Origin: Alteromonas lipotrueae | GTDB taxonomy: Bacteria > Pseudomonadota > Gammaproteobacteria > Enterobacterales > Alteromonadaceae | Reading direction: 5' to 3' | Assembly (NCBI RefSeq): GCF_019249215.1 | Contig: NZ_JAESDI010000002.1 | Span: forward strand, 62,001-126,000 | DNA length: 64,000 bases | Shown here: positions 47,983-57,906 of the stretch, in pieces | How the letters are laid out: every line of letters begins with the position of its first letter | Numbering within the stretch: the stretch's first letter is position 1 | The notes under the pieces: model-generated | What the model was told of the DNA's origin: nothing | Database searches by the model: none | The model's input: the letters and a program-made list of their open reading frames with translations, nothing else | Made by a program: the position numbers and the translations under genes

Positions 47983-49017
47983 ATGTGCTCTACTGCAACC
48001 CAGCCAAACGTACTTTTAATCAGGCTTAGCGCTATTGGTGACATTGTAATGGCCTCAGGCCTTCCGTCCAGCATTAAAGCGGCTCTTCCAAATGCTCGAG
48101 TTACCTGGTTAGTTGAAAAACCGTATGCAGGGCTAATACAACACCACCCTTTTGTTGATGACATTCTCGTGTGGCCCAAAAGCGAATGGAGAGAGTTTGG
48201 TAAAAAGCGCGCCTATTGGTCTTTGCTTAAATCGGTTTTGGCATTTCGCCGACAGCTTCACGAGAAAGGCTTTACCCTCGCCATTGATGCCCAAGGCTTA
48301 CTTAAAAGTGCTTTTTTAGCCTATCTCAGTGGTGCAGGTGTCCGAATTGGTTTTAATAGTAAAGAGCAAAGCCAACGTTTCTTAACCGACACTATAGATA
48401 AACCAATATCAAACCAAATCAGTAGCGAGTATCGATATTTAGCAAAGCATATGGGAGCGCATTCTTACGAACTACATATTGAAATGGGGGAAGCTGCAAC
48501 ACAAAAGCTTCAGGGCACGCTAGGTGCACTGTCGGTAAATGGCGATTATATTGTACTTGCCCCTTTTACTACTCGCCCGCAAAAGCACTGGCCAATTAAT
48601 CATTGGAAGCAACTTATCACGCTTATCCGTCAGCACAGTAATATGCATATTGTCATTCTAGGCGACCCTTCAGATAGCTGCGATGCTGAGTCATTAACCT
48701 TCATTGAAGGTGATGTTTATTCATTAGCGGGACACGTATCGTTAGCAGAATCAGCCGTGGCCGTTAAACAGTCTCAGGCCTTTATTGGCGTTGATACCGG
48801 CCTAACACACATGGCGGTTACTTTTCTTCGCCCTACAGTTGCGCTTTTTGGGTCTACCTGTCCGTATACATATACTGATAATGCCAACACTCATGTATTA
48901 TATAAAAACCTAGTCTGTGCGCCATGTAAGCGTAAACCAACGTGCAATGGTACATTTGACTGTATGGCATTGATTCGCCCAGAAGAAGTTTTTACCATTG
49001 TGAAGGAATACTTGTGA
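47983..49017 (+). CDS. Glycosyltransferase family 9 (LPS heptosyltransferase-like)
   Basis: Started at the ATG at 47983 the protein has 344 residues (MCSTATQPNVLLIRLSAIGDIVMASGLP). A GTG at 47941 would add 14. The segment LLIRLSAIGDIVMASGLPSSI, cut at its ends, is the heptosyltransferase N-terminal signature. KHWPINHWKQLI, the ADP-heptose loop GVDTGLTHMAV and PTVALFGSTCP are also typical. It probably transfers heptose to Kdo2-lipid A (WaaC-like), which fits its place beside waaA. A Cys-rich end (CAPCKRKPTCNGTFDCMALI) is common in these enzymes. Confidence 0.88.
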   Translation: MCSTATQPNVLLIRLSAIGDIVMASGLPSSIKAALPNARVTWLVEKPYAGLIQHHPFVDDILVWPKSEWREFGKKRAYWSLLKSVLAFRRQLHEKGFTLAIDAQGLLKSAFLAYLSGAGVRIGFNSKEQSQRFLTDTIDKPISNQISSEYRYLAKHMGAHSYELHIEMGEAATQKLQGTLGALSVNGDYIVLAPFTTRPQKHWPINHWKQLITLIRQHSNMHIVILGDPSDSCDAESLTFIEGDVYSLAGHVSLAESAVAVKQSQAFIGVDTGLTHMAVTFLRPTVALFGSTCPYTYTDNANTHVLYKNLVCAPCKRKPTCNGTFDCMALIRPEEVFTIVKEYL

Positions 49018-50105
49018 GCTTAAAGATTTTGCATATAGAGTTGGGCAGAAACTTGTATGGCGGCGCTAAACAAGTTGTCTACTTGTTAGATTCATTGAAC
49101 CATCATTTTGATTACGAAAACCACTTAATATGTCCAGAAGACAGTAAAATTGCATCGGTGCCTCTTGCGGGTTGCCAAACGCATACCATTGCCTATCGCG
49201 GAGAAACAGACTTATTTGCCGTAAAGCGCATGGTTAACATCGCCCGTAAAATTAACGCCGATGTCATCCATGTACATAGTCGCCGTGGAGCGGATGTTTT
49301 TGGCGCCATGGTAGCCAAGATAACAGGCATTCCCGCTATATGCACACGACGAGTAGATAACCCAGAATCACTGTTTGCCACTTATAAATACAGTCAGTTT
49401 GCTGCTGTAGCGAGTATTTCTGAGGGCGTGTTTAATGTGGTAAGTCATCACTGTGAAGCAGTCAAACACCAACCGGTTATTCACTCGTCAGTAGATTTTA
49501 GAGAGTTTTCGAAGCCTGGTGACAAAGCCTGGCTAAGTGAAACCTTCTCCATTCCTTCAGACCATACCGTTATTGCTAACTTTGCTCAGCTTATATCTCG
49601 TAAAGGCCAAGCTGATATTATTTTAGCCATGGAGAAAGTGGTTCAAAATAACCCTAAAGTGAGTTGCTTACTATTCGGCAAAGGGAATCTCAAAGAAAGC
49701 TACCAAGCGCTTATCGACCGACATTTGCTTACCGAACACGTAAAGCTGTGCGGCTTTACCGAGGAAGTTAGTAAAATTCTGCCCAGTGTTGATATAGTGG
49801 TTCACCCCGCTTATGCGGAGGGTTTAGGTGTTATTCTTCTTCAAGCCGGAGCGTGTAAGCGTGCAGTGGTATCTACGCCAGTAGGCGGTATTCCTGAAAT
49901 TATTGAGCACGAAGAAACAGGGCTAATGGTAACGCCAGGGAATATCGATGAAATAGCCGACGCATTAATTACGCTGGTGAATAACAAGCAAACCCGCGAT
50001 ACCTTGGGCAATCAGTTGTATCAACATGTAAAAGGGCATTTCAGTACTAACGAAATGGCTGCCAGTTATAGCGAGCTGTACTTGACCGTGACCCAGCCAT
50101 CATAA
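49014..50105 (+). CDS. Glycosyltransferase family 4
   Basis: The 363-residue protein starts at a GTG that overlaps the stop of the GT9 gene (GTGA), with GAAGGA as ribosome binding site, so the two are coupled. GT-B fold features include the N-terminal GGAKQVVYLLDSL glycine loop, DVIHVHSRRGADVFG, and FAQLISRKGQADIILAMEKV at the start of the nucleotide-sugar domain. The donor-binding E-x7-E region reads AEGLGVILLQAGAC, with Gln in place of the second Glu. It likely extends the LPS core; the sugar is unknown. Confidence 0.9.
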   Translation: MSLKILHIELGRNLYGGAKQVVYLLDSLNHHFDYENHLICPEDSKIASVPLAGCQTHTIAYRGETDLFAVKRMVNIARKINADVIHVHSRRGADVFGAMVAKITGIPAICTRRVDNPESLFATYKYSQFAAVASISEGVFNVVSHHCEAVKHQPVIHSSVDFREFSKPGDKAWLSETFSIPSDHTVIANFAQLISRKGQADIILAMEKVVQNNPKVSCLLFGKGNLKESYQALIDRHLLTEHVKLCGFTEEVSKILPSVDIVVHPAYAEGLGVILLQAGACKRAVVSTPVGGIPEIIEHEETGLMVTPGNIDEIADALITLVNNKQTRDTLGNQLYQHVKGHFSTNEMAASYSELYLTVTQPS

Positions 50106-50133
50106 GTATTGCATTGTTAAATTTTAAGCAATA

Positions 50134-50159
50134 AAAAAGCCGCTCAAGAGCGGCTTTTT
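50134..50159. terminator. Bidirectional terminator ending the S10 operon and the GT9-GT4 operon
   Basis: AAAAAGCCGCTC (50134-50145) and GAGCGGCTTTTT (50148-50159) form a 12-bp stem with A-run and T-run on either side. It lies between the convergent GT4 gene and rpsQ. Confidence 0.92.
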
Positions 50160-50181
50160 CAATCGTAAGAAAAGTTAGCGA

Positions 50182-50439
50182 TTAAACGCCAGCTTTTTCT
50201 ACAACGCTAACCAATGTCCAATTTTTACTTTTAGACAATGGACGACATTCACTAATAGTGACTACGTCGCCTTGGTTACATACGTTTTCTTCATCGTGGG
50301 CGTGAAGTTTAGTAGAACGTTTGATGAACTTCCCGTAGATAGGGTGCTTTACAAAACGCTCAACAACAACAGTAATGGTTTTATCCATCTTGTTGCTAAC
50401 CACACGACCTTGCACTGTACGAACTTTTTGTTCAGTCAT
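50182..50439 (-). CDS. rpsQ: 30S ribosomal protein S17
   Basis: The 85-residue protein ([26 protein letters not shown], cut) is a standard S17 that binds the 5' domain of 16S rRNA. It overlaps the rpmC stop by one base. It is the last gene of the S10 operon here; a terminator follows at once, where most bacteria continue with rplN of the spc operon. Confidence 0.97.
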   Translation of the reverse strand: MTEQKVRTVQGRVVSNKMDKTITVVVERFVKHPIYGKFIKRSTKLHAHDEENVCNQGDVVTISECRPLSKSKNWTLVSVVEKAGV

Positions 50440-50630
50440 TACGCATCAGCCTTTTGAGTCAGAATGGTTTTAACACGCGCGATGTTACGACGTACAGTTC
50501 TCAATTGGTCAGTCTTTTCAAGTTGACCAGTTGAGTGCTGCATGCGCAAGTTGAACTGTTCGCGTAGCAGGTTAATCAACTCTGCGTTCAGCTCTTCTAC
50601 GCTTTTTTCTTTCAGTTCAGTCGCTTTCAT
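50439..50630 (-). CDS. rpmC: 50S ribosomal protein L29
   Basis: The 63-residue protein has the typical two-helix L29 sequence ([28 protein letters not shown]). It lies at the exit tunnel and overlaps rplP by one base and rpsQ by one base. Confidence 0.97.
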   Translation of the reverse strand: MKATELKEKSVEELNAELINLLREQFNLRMQHSTGQLEKTDQLRTVRRNIARVKTILTQKADA

Positions 50631-51043
50631 TACATCACCGTCCGAGTTACAAAGGTTGTCTTAAATGGCAGTTTAGCCGCTGCCAATTCAAACGCTTCGC
50701 GTGCTAGAGACTCAGGAACACCTTCCATCTCATAAAGTACACGTCCAGGTTGAATTTGGCATACCCAGTACTCAACGTTACCTTTACCTTTACCTTGACG
50801 CACTTCAAGAGGCTTCTCAGTAATTGGCTTGTCAGGGAAAACTCGAATCCAAATTTTACCTTGACGCTTAACGTGACGAGTCATAGCACGACGCGCTGCT
50901 TCGATTTGGCGAGCGGTCATACGACCACGGCCAACTGCTTTCAGGCCATAAGTACCGAAGCTTACCTTGCTCCCCGCAATGGCAAGACCACGGTTACGAC
51001 CTTTATGCATTTTACGAAATTTCGTACGCTTTGGTTGTAACAT
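50630..51043 (-). CDS. rplP: 50S ribosomal protein L16
   Basis: The 137-residue protein ([20 protein letters not shown]) has full L16 length, including the [12 protein letters not shown] and KLPFKTTFV segments. L16 helps form the peptidyl-transferase A-site region. An Arg in the segment near residue 81 ([13 protein letters not shown]) is the usual neighbourhood of YcfD hydroxylation. It is followed by rpmC with a one-base overlap. Confidence 0.97.
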   Translation of the reverse strand: MLQPKRTKFRKMHKGRNRGLAIAGSKVSFGTYGLKAVGRGRMTARQIEAARRAMTRHVKRQGKIWIRVFPDKPITEKPLEVRQGKGKGNVEYWVCQIQPGRVLYEMEGVPESLAREAFELAAAKLPFKTTFVTRTVM

Positions 51044-51046
51044 GAT

Positions 51047-51751
51047 TTAGCCCTCACGCTTAGAGTTGCGGCCTTTCTTCTTAGGTTGAGCAGGCGGAGC
51101 TTGCTCTTGAGTTGTAGGCAAACCGCCCAGAACTTCACCTTTGAAGATCCATACCTTCACACCAATAATACCGTAGGTAGTTGCAGCTTCTGAAGTTGCG
51201 TAATCGATATCTGCACGGAAAGTGTGCAGAGGTACGCGACCTTCACGGTACCATTCAGAACGAGCAATTTCTGCTCCGCCCAAACGGCCGCTTACTTCAA
51301 CTTTAATACCCTTAGCACCAAGACGCATTGCGTTTTGTACCGCGCGCTTCATAGCACGACGGAACATTACACGACGTTCTAGCTGGCTAGAGATACTGTC
51401 GGCAACCAGTTGTCCGTCAAGCTCAGGCTTGCGAACTTCTGCAATGTTAATCTGAGCTGGCACACCGGCTAGCTTAGAAACATAGGCGCGAAGCTTCTCT
51501 ACATCTTCACCTTTTTTACCGATTACAACGCCTGGACGAGCAGTGTGAATAGTCACACGGATGCTCTTAGCAGGACGCTCGATCACGATTTTAGAAAGTG
51601 AAGCGCTTTTAAGCTGTTTAGTCAGATACTTACGTACCTGATGATCGTTATACAGGTTATCCGCATAGTCACCAGTATTAGCGTACCAGGTAGAAGTCCA
51701 TGGTTTACTGATACCCAGGCGTATACCTGTAGGATGTACCTTCTGTCCCAT
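51047..51751 (-). CDS. rpsC: 30S ribosomal protein S3
   Basis: The 234-residue protein has the N-terminal [14 protein letters not shown], the KH domain GXXG loop ([13 protein letters not shown]) and the C-terminal domain of the mRNA entry/helicase site. The tail is rich in Lys/Pro ([14 protein letters not shown]). It lies 9 bases after rplV and 3 bases before rplP. Confidence 0.97.
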   Translation of the reverse strand: MGQKVHPTGIRLGISKPWTSTWYANTGDYADNLYNDHQVRKYLTKQLKSASLSKIVIERPAKSIRVTIHTARPGVVIGKKGEDVEKLRAYVSKLAGVPAQINIAEVRKPELDGQLVADSISSQLERRVMFRRAMKRAVQNAMRLGAKGIKVEVSGRLGGAEIARSEWYREGRVPLHTFRADIDYATSEAATTYGIIGVKVWIFKGEVLGGLPTTQEQAPPAQPKKKGRNSKREG

Positions 51752-51760
51752 TATCTACTC

Positions 51761-52093
51761 CTAGTTATCCGCTACAACCACAGTGATGTGACTGCTACGC
51801 TTAAAGATACGATCTGCACGGCCTTTGGCACGTGGCTTGATACGTTTCATAGTTGGACCTTCGTCAACGAAAACTTTGGCAACGACTAATTCGTCGATGT
51901 CAGCGCCTTCATTGTGTTCTGCATTTGCAATCGCAGATTCCAAAACTTTCTTAACCAGCGCTGCGCTTTTCTTCGGGCTGTACGTAAGAAGCTCAAGCGC
52001 TTTCTCAACGTGCATACCGCGAATTTGATCCGCTACCAAGCGTGCTTTTTGAGCAGACGAGCGGGCAAAACGGTGTTTAGCTAATGCTTCCAT
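51761..52093 (-). CDS. rplV: 50S ribosomal protein L22
   Basis: The 110-residue protein matches E. coli L22 almost throughout ([38 protein letters not shown]). Its beta-hairpin ([20 protein letters not shown]) reaches the exit tunnel and is a site of macrolide effects; no duplication or deletion was seen there. Confidence 0.97.
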   Translation of the reverse strand: MEALAKHRFARSSAQKARLVADQIRGMHVEKALELLTYSPKKSAALVKKVLESAIANAEHNEGADIDELVVAKVFVDEGPTMKRIKPRAKGRADRIFKRSSHITVVVADN

Positions 52094-52105
52094 TTATCCT
52101 ACCCC

Positions 52106-52381
52106 TTATCGTTTGCTTTTCTTATCCGCGACATGGCCGCGGTAAGTACGCGTTGGCGCAAATTCGCCCAACTTGTGGCCGACCATTTCATCGCTGATGA
52201 TGACTGGAACGTGCTGGCGACCGTTATGGACCGCAATGGTCAACCCAATCATATCTGGGATGATCATAGAACGACGAGACCAAGTCTTAATTGGTTTACG
52301 TTCGTTCTTTTCCACTGCAGCCTCTACCTTCTTCAGCAAGTGAAGGTCAATAAATGGACCCTTCTTGAGAGAACGTGGCAT
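52106..52381 (-). CDS. rpsS: 30S ribosomal protein S19
   Basis: The 91-residue protein ([20 protein letters not shown]) is a normal S19 of the 30S head. It is 15 bases after rplB and 12 bases before rplV. Confidence 0.97.
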   Translation of the reverse strand: MPRSLKKGPFIDLHLLKKVEAAVEKNERKPIKTWSRRSMIIPDMIGLTIAVHNGRQHVPVIISDEMVGHKLGEFAPTRTYRGHVADKKSKR

Positions 52382-52396
52382 GGTGAATCCTCGCTG

Positions 52397-53221
52397 TTAC
52401 TTATTACGACGACGTACGATAAGTTTATCGGTACGCTTGTTACTTCGGGTTTTCTTACCTTTAGTAGGAACACCCCAAGGAGATACTGGATGACGACCAC
52501 CCGACGTGCGTCCTTCACCACCACCGTGTGGGTGGTCTACTGGGTTCATGGCAACACCACGAACTGTAGGACGAACACCACGCCAGCGGGTTGCACCGGC
52601 TTTACCCAGTGAACGCAGCATGTGCTCTGCATTGCCTACTTCACCAATGGTGGCGCGGCAATCAGATAGTACTTTACGCATTTCGCCAGAACGTAGACGC
52701 AAGGTAACGTAGTTTCCGTCACGTGCTAGGATCTGAGCATAAGCACCGGCAGAACGTGCAATTTGTGCACCTTTACCAGGCTTCATTTCAATTGCGTGTA
52801 CAACAGAACCTACTGGGATATTACGCATTGGCAATGTGTTACCAGACTTGATCGGAGCATCCGAACCAGACTGGATTGCATCACCAGCTTTCATACCCTT
52901 TGGAGCCAGAATGTAACGACGCTCACCATCTGCATACAATACTAGTGCAATGTTAGCAGAACGGTTAGGATCGTATTCTAAACGCTCAACAGCGGCTGGA
53001 ATGCCGTCTTTGTTGCGTTTAAAGTCAATCAAACGGTAGTGTTGTTTATGACCACCACCAATATGACGAGTTGTAATACGACCATGGTTGTTACGACCGC
53101 CAGATTTGCTGTTCTTTTCTAGCAAAGGTGCGTAAGGCGCGCCTTTGTGAAGGTCAGGGTTAGTAACCTGAACAACGTGACGACGACCGGCAGAAGTTGG
53201 CTTAGCTTTCAATAATGGCAT
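52397..53221 (-). CDS. rplB: 50S ribosomal protein L2
   Basis: The 274-residue protein has all L2 hallmarks, including the C-terminal [20 protein letters not shown] with the His that approaches the peptidyl-transferase centre. It lies 14 bases after rplW. Confidence 0.98.
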   Translation of the reverse strand: MPLLKAKPTSAGRRHVVQVTNPDLHKGAPYAPLLEKNSKSGGRNNHGRITTRHIGGGHKQHYRLIDFKRNKDGIPAAVERLEYDPNRSANIALVLYADGERRYILAPKGMKAGDAIQSGSDAPIKSGNTLPMRNIPVGSVVHAIEMKPGKGAQIARSAGAYAQILARDGNYVTLRLRSGEMRKVLSDCRATIGEVGNAEHMLRSLGKAGATRWRGVRPTVRGVAMNPVDHPHGGGEGRTSGGRHPVSPWGVPTKGKKTRSNKRTDKLIVRRRNK

Positions 53222-53235
53222 TTCTAATCCCCTTC

Positions 53236-53535
53236 TTACTCAGCGCCACCGACAAAGTCGATGTCCTGACCTTCTTTAAGAACCACGTAGGCCTTTTTCC
53301 AGTCACTGCGTTTACCGAAAGACTGACCGTGACGCTTGGTTTTACCCTTAACGTTTACAGTGCGAACGCCTTCAACCTCAACTTCAAACAGTTTTTCAAC
53401 TGCAGCTTTGATTTCAGCTTTGTTCGAATCTTTCGCTACTTTAAATACAACCGTGTTGCTTGCTTCAGCAGCCATAGTAGACTTTTCTGAAACATGCGGT
53501 GCTAAAAGCACCTTCAGTAGACGTTCTTCTTTCAT
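53236..53535 (-). CDS. rplW: 50S ribosomal protein L23
   Basis: The 99-residue protein ([20 protein letters not shown]) is a normal L23, the docking site of trigger factor and SRP at the tunnel exit; the Glu in VSEKS is the trigger-factor contact. The start overlaps the end of rplD by 4 bases. Confidence 0.97.
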   Translation of the reverse strand: MKEERLLKVLLAPHVSEKSTMAAEASNTVVFKVAKDSNKAEIKAAVEKLFEVEVEGVRTVNVKGKTKRHGQSFGKRSDWKKAYVVLKEGQDIDFVGGAE

Positions 53536-54137
53536 GCTAACGCCTCCTCAAGTTGTTTAACCGCATCAGCTGTAATTAGCACTTTTTCAAATGCAATCAA
53601 ACTTACTGGGTCGATGCCTGCAACATCACGTACGTCAACTTTGTACAAGTTGCGTGCCGCTAGGAACAAGTTCTCATCAACATCAGCAGTAACGATAAGA
53701 ACATCATTTAGTTCATAGTCGTTAAGCTTAGCAATAAGTTCTTTTGTCTTAGGTGCTTCCACACCAAACTTCTCTACCACAACCAAACGGTCTTGACGGA
53801 TTAGTTCAGACAAGATGCTTTTGATAGCACCACGATACATTTTCTTGTTAACTTTTTGATCAAAGTCACGAGGCTTGGCTGCGAATGCACGACCACCACC
53901 AACCCAAATTGGGCTGCGGATAGTACCAGCACGAGCACGACCTGTGCCTTTTTGACGCCATGGCTTCTTACCACCACCACGTACTTCAGCGCGAGTCTTC
54001 TGCGCCTTTGTACCCTGACGAGCACCTGCACCGTAAGCTACAACGACTTGGTGTACCAAGGCTTCGTTGAATTCACGTCCAAAGGTCGCTTCGGATACTT
54101 CAAGAGCGCTTTGCGCATCTTTCAATGTTAATTCCAT
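53532..54137 (-). CDS. rplD: 50S ribosomal protein L4
   Basis: The 201-residue protein has the long tunnel loop ([43 protein letters not shown]). In enterics, free L4 represses its own operon by attenuation at the S10 leader and by blocking translation. The leader hairpin upstream of rpsJ suggests the same control here. Confidence 0.97.
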   Translation of the reverse strand: MELTLKDAQSALEVSEATFGREFNEALVHQVVVAYGAGARQGTKAQKTRAEVRGGGKKPWRQKGTGRARAGTIRSPIWVGGGRAFAAKPRDFDQKVNKKMYRGAIKSILSELIRQDRLVVVEKFGVEAPKTKELIAKLNDYELNDVLIVTADVDENLFLAARNLYKVDVRDVAGIDPVSLIAFEKVLITADAVKQLEEALA

Positions 54138-54155
54138 CAGTTCACTCCCCAGACG

Positions 54156-54794
54156 TTACGCTTTAACAGCTGGCTTAACGATTACATCGCCGCCAGTTGC
54201 GCCAGGTACGGCACCTTTAACAAGGATTAGGCTGTTTTCTACGTCTACACGTACCACTTCCAAAGATTGGGTAGTCACTTGCTTGTTACCAAGCTGACCA
54301 GCCATTTTCTTACCTTTGAAAACTTTACCAGGTGATTGGTTTTGGCCAATCGAACCAGGTGCACGGTGAGACAAAGAGTTACCGTGAGTCATACGCTGTG
54401 AACTAAAGTTCCAACGTTTGATCGCGCCAGCAAAACCTTTACCTTTTGATGTACCAGTGACATCAATCTTTTTAGTGTCGTTAAAGATTTCAACAGTGAT
54501 TTCACTGCCTACTTCAATATCGCCACCTTCGTTATCTTCCAGGCGGAATTCTACTAGAGCACGACCTGCTTCAACACCAGCTTTAGCAAAATGACCTGCT
54601 TCAGCTTTGTTAACGCGGTTCGTTTTCTTGCTTCCAGTAGTAACCTGAAGAGCGCGATAACCGTCAAGTTCTTCAGTGCGTAACTGAGTAACACGGTTTG
54701 GGGTCGCTTCAATAACAGTCACAGGGATAGACGTACCATCTTCAGTGAAGATGCGAGTCATACCCACTTTACGACCGACTAGACCAATCGCCAT
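54156..54794 (-). CDS. rplC: 50S ribosomal protein L3
   Basis: The 212-residue protein begins [20 protein letters not shown] and contains [20 protein letters not shown], where the first Gln region is methylated by PrmB in E. coli. It lies 18 bases after rpsJ and is an early assembly protein of the 50S subunit. Confidence 0.98.
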   Translation of the reverse strand: MAIGLVGRKVGMTRIFTEDGTSIPVTVIEATPNRVTQLRTEELDGYRALQVTTGSKKTNRVNKAEAGHFAKAGVEAGRALVEFRLEDNEGGDIEVGSEITVEIFNDTKKIDVTGTSKGKGFAGAIKRWNFSSQRMTHGNSLSHRAPGSIGQNQSPGKVFKGKKMAGQLGNKQVTTQSLEVVRVDVENSLILVKGAVPGATGGDVIVKPAVKA

Positions 54795-54812
54795 TGTTAT
54801 TACCCTCTCTTG

Positions 54813-55127
<315 letters not shown>

Positions 55128-55148
55128 TTAAGCTCCAATCGAAAGAAC

Positions 55149-55193
55149 AAAAAAATTCACCTTTTCTCTTCCACTTTATTCTGGAAAGAAAAG
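55149..55193 (-). promoter_or_regulatory. S10 operon leader hairpin with U-run (L4-type attenuator)
   Basis: On the minus strand a hairpin formed by positions 55193-55182 and 55173-55161 (12-13 bp, one bulge, 8-base loop) is followed after a few bases by seven U residues (A-run at 55149-55155). A second perfect hairpin, GGTTCC-N5-GGAACC, lies upstream at 55210-55226. This layout matches the HD/HE hairpins of the E. coli S10 leader, where L4 with NusA stimulates termination. Confidence 0.65.
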
Positions 55194-55352
55194 ATGTGCG
55201 TAAACCGATGGTTCCCAATTGGAACCCTGTTCTTTTTCCTAACACGCCTGTAGCAGTCTTATCTTATCGATTTCGCTTGCTACGCTGGCAACCACCCTAA
55301 AAGCAGTGAGGTCGCGGCTAGAAACATTGCCCTATTTGGGCAGTGGGCGCGA

Positions 55353-55380
55353 ATTATACAGAAGGCAGGATACATTGCAA
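55353..55380 (-). promoter_or_regulatory. S10 operon promoter
   Basis: The minus strand has -35 TTGCAA (55380-55375) and a perfect -10 TATAAT (55358-55353) with a 16-base spacer. The predicted start near 55346 gives a leader of about 220 bases. Confidence 0.8.
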
Positions 55381-55594
55381 CCGCTAGATCGCTTTTTGTA
55401 CACATTAATTGCAAATCTATGACTTAAGTACAGCTGCTTCTTTTTAACAGGTAATGTAAAGTTACGCTATTGTTGAGCTACCTTGAGGTAAGTAGTATTG
55501 CCGTTAAAGCGCTATACCTATAAGGTGGTAAAACGAATGCCACAATGTTTAATCAAATTTGGATATAGCAGCGTTACGCTGTGCTAAGAACACT
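55381..55594. other. Intergenic region upstream of the GAF-ATPase gene
   Basis: Together with the S10 leader this makes 470 bases between divergent genes. It presumably holds the promoter of the plus-strand ATPase gene; no clear operator or small gene was seen. Confidence 0.4.
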
Positions 55595-57811
55595 ATGGAA
55601 GTAGAAGACAGTCAGCATATTTTCACTCATGTTAAACGCATTCTGAATAACCACTCGTCTTTATTAGATGCTTACAGTTTGCTAGAGCCCATCATCCTTA
55701 ACATGTTTGGTGCTACCCGTATGAGCATCTTTCAGCGCCGCCGACAACACCAAGACTTGGTCGCTCGCTTTAAAACGGGTAAAGAAACCCTAGAGATTAA
55801 GGTGCCTATTAGCCCCATGTCTATTGCGGGCTATGTCGCTATCTCACAACTGCCTTTACTCATAGCTGACCCTTATAACACTGCAGAGCTTAAAGCTATT
55901 CACCCGCGTTTACGGTTTGCTGATAAGTTTGATAAAGATAACGACTTTAAAACCACTAACATTTTATGTGTGCCTATTCTTAATGCCGGCGTGTTAATGG
56001 GCGTGATGCAAATTATCAATAAACAACACGGCAGTTTTGATGATAATGATTTAACCCGTGCAAATGATTTAGCATTAGTATTAGGGGCTAAATTTCGCTA
56101 TGAACTTGGTGGTACAAACAATCCGTTTGATTCTCTACTCCATAAAGGCTTAATAAACGAACCTGCGTTAAAAGCACTGCTATCTACCTCTAATGACACC
56201 CGCACTATTGTACAGGGGTTGATGTCTGAGCATCGCGTACCTGAGCATGAAATTGGGCATTCACTTTCTATTCATTATCAGGTTCCCTTTATTGGCTATT
56301 TACCTGATAAATATCATCGTTATGAAGGTGAAAGTAAACTAAACCTCTCTTATCTTAAACGTAATCATGTTGCGGTTATTTCTGATGTGGAAGACAACCC
56401 TATTGTGTTAATGGCAGAGCCTAACAATGCCGCGCTGTTGATGGAAACAGAAAGCGCATTGGGTATTGAAAGCTATGAAATTGCGGTTGGCTTGCCTCAT
56501 CAAATACTCCAGTATTTAGGTGAAGGTGGCGGCGGTAGCGCCCCAGGTGACATGAATGAAATTCTTGATGAAATTGGTTTATCAAGCGAGGAAAACGACG
56601 AACATGTCGATGAGCTTTCCGACGATGCGCCTGCGGTAGTACGTTTGGTTAGCCGTGTATTACACGATGCAAAACGCCTTGGCGCGTCTGATATTCATAT
56701 CGATCCAGAGAAGAATGCCCCTACTCGTGTAAGAATGCGCGTTGACGGTGTATGCCGCGACATGAACAAGGTGCCTAACTCCCACCACAATGCGGTTATT
56801 GCCCGTATTAAAATTATGTCTAACCTAAACATTGCAGAGAAGCGTGTACCTCAAGACGGTAAACTTGCTTTCAAAATGAATGGGCAACTGGTAGAAGTAC
56901 GTGTGGCGACTATCCCTACTGTCGCCGGCGAAGGCGTGGTAATGCGTTTGCTCGCGTCTGGTGGTGCCATGCCTATCGAGAAAATGAACTTAGCGCCTAC
57001 CAATTTGAAGCGCTTAGAAGACATGATTAAAAAGCCACATGGCATCTTATTAGTGGTGGGCCCAACTGGTTCCGGTAAAACCACCACCTTGCATGCTATT
57101 TTGGGTTACCTAAACACCCCAGAAAAGAAAATATGGACAGCAGAAGACCCCGTAGAGATTACTCAACCCGGTTTACAGCAGGTGCAGGTAAGCCCCAAAA
57201 TAGGCTTCACTTTTGCTAACGCCCTACGGGCATTTTTGCGTGCCGACCCCGATATTATTCTTATTGGTGAGATGCGTGACAAAGAAACAGCTCATGCTGG
57301 CATTGAAGCTTCTCTTACTGGTCACTTGGTGTTATCTACCCTGCATACCAACTCTGCCCCAGAGACCATTACACGTCTATTGGATTTAGGGTTAGATCCT
57401 GTTAACTTCTCAGATGCCTGTGTAGGTATATTAGCCCAGCGTCTTATTCGAACCCTTTGTGGTAAGTGTAAGGAAGAGTATGTAGCCAGTGATACTGACA
57501 TGGCCTTCATTAAACGGCAGTACGGCGCGCAGATGCTAGATGAATTAGCGTTGCCTTCTCCACTCAAACTCTACAGGGCAAAAGGCTGCGAAGAGTGTGG
57601 TAACACGGGCTACAAAGGCAGAACAGGGGTTCATGAGCTACTAGGAATGACACCTGAGCTACGCTCTTTGGTTTACAAAGAAGCCAGTGTTGCAGAAATG
57701 AAAAAGCAAGCTACCCAAGATGGTATGCGAACCTTAGTACAAGATGCTATTTGTAAAGTTATTAAGGGCGACACCGATATTCCACAGGTACAAATCGTGG
57801 GCGGCGACTAA
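55595..57811 (+). CDS. GspE/PilB-type secretion ATPase with N-terminal GAF domain
   Basis: The ATG at 55595 with TAAGAA upstream gives 738 residues (a TTG at 55559 would add 12). Order: GAF-type domain (about 20-165: TTNILCVPILNAGVLMGVMQIINK), MshEN-like N-terminal domain (about 190-310), then the type II/IV secretion ATPase. Walker A is GPTGSGKTTT with Lys495, the Asp box RADPDIILIGEMRDKETA follows, then the His box (GHLVLSTLHTNSA). A tetracysteine zinc motif (CGKCKEEY and CEECGNTGYKGR) completes it. GspE/PilB ATPases power pilus or pseudopilus assembly. No pilin, platform or secretin gene is near, so it is an orphan. The GAF domain suggests control by a small ligand. Confidence 0.9.
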   Translation: MEVEDSQHIFTHVKRILNNHSSLLDAYSLLEPIILNMFGATRMSIFQRRRQHQDLVARFKTGKETLEIKVPISPMSIAGYVAISQLPLLIADPYNTAELKAIHPRLRFADKFDKDNDFKTTNILCVPILNAGVLMGVMQIINKQHGSFDDNDLTRANDLALVLGAKFRYELGGTNNPFDSLLHKGLINEPALKALLSTSNDTRTIVQGLMSEHRVPEHEIGHSLSIHYQVPFIGYLPDKYHRYEGESKLNLSYLKRNHVAVISDVEDNPIVLMAEPNNAALLMETESALGIESYEIAVGLPHQILQYLGEGGGGSAPGDMNEILDEIGLSSEENDEHVDELSDDAPAVVRLVSRVLHDAKRLGASDIHIDPEKNAPTRVRMRVDGVCRDMNKVPNSHHNAVIARIKIMSNLNIAEKRVPQDGKLAFKMNGQLVEVRVATIPTVAGEGVVMRLLASGGAMPIEKMNLAPTNLKRLEDMIKKPHGILLVVGPTGSGKTTTLHAILGYLNTPEKKIWTAEDPVEITQPGLQQVQVSPKIGFTFANALRAFLRADPDIILIGEMRDKETAHAGIEASLTGHLVLSTLHTNSAPETITRLLDLGLDPVNFSDACVGILAQRLIRTLCGKCKEEYVASDTDMAFIKRQYGAQMLDELALPSPLKLYRAKGCEECGNTGYKGRTGVHELLGMTPELRSLVYKEASVAEMKKQATQDGMRTLVQDAICKVIKGDTDIPQVQIVGGD

Positions 57812-57906
57812 CCATGAAATATTTACTAACACTCTAATTTTGAAGATTTAGCTGTAACAGTATAAATAATACTAATACGTTTATCACTAAAGGAAAGGAA
57901 ACCAAT

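Noticed and set aside
49014..50105. Loss of the second Glu of the E-x7-E motif in the GT4 enzyme as a sign of inactivity
   Set aside because: Substitution at this position is tolerated in several GT4 enzymes and the rest of the fold looks intact.
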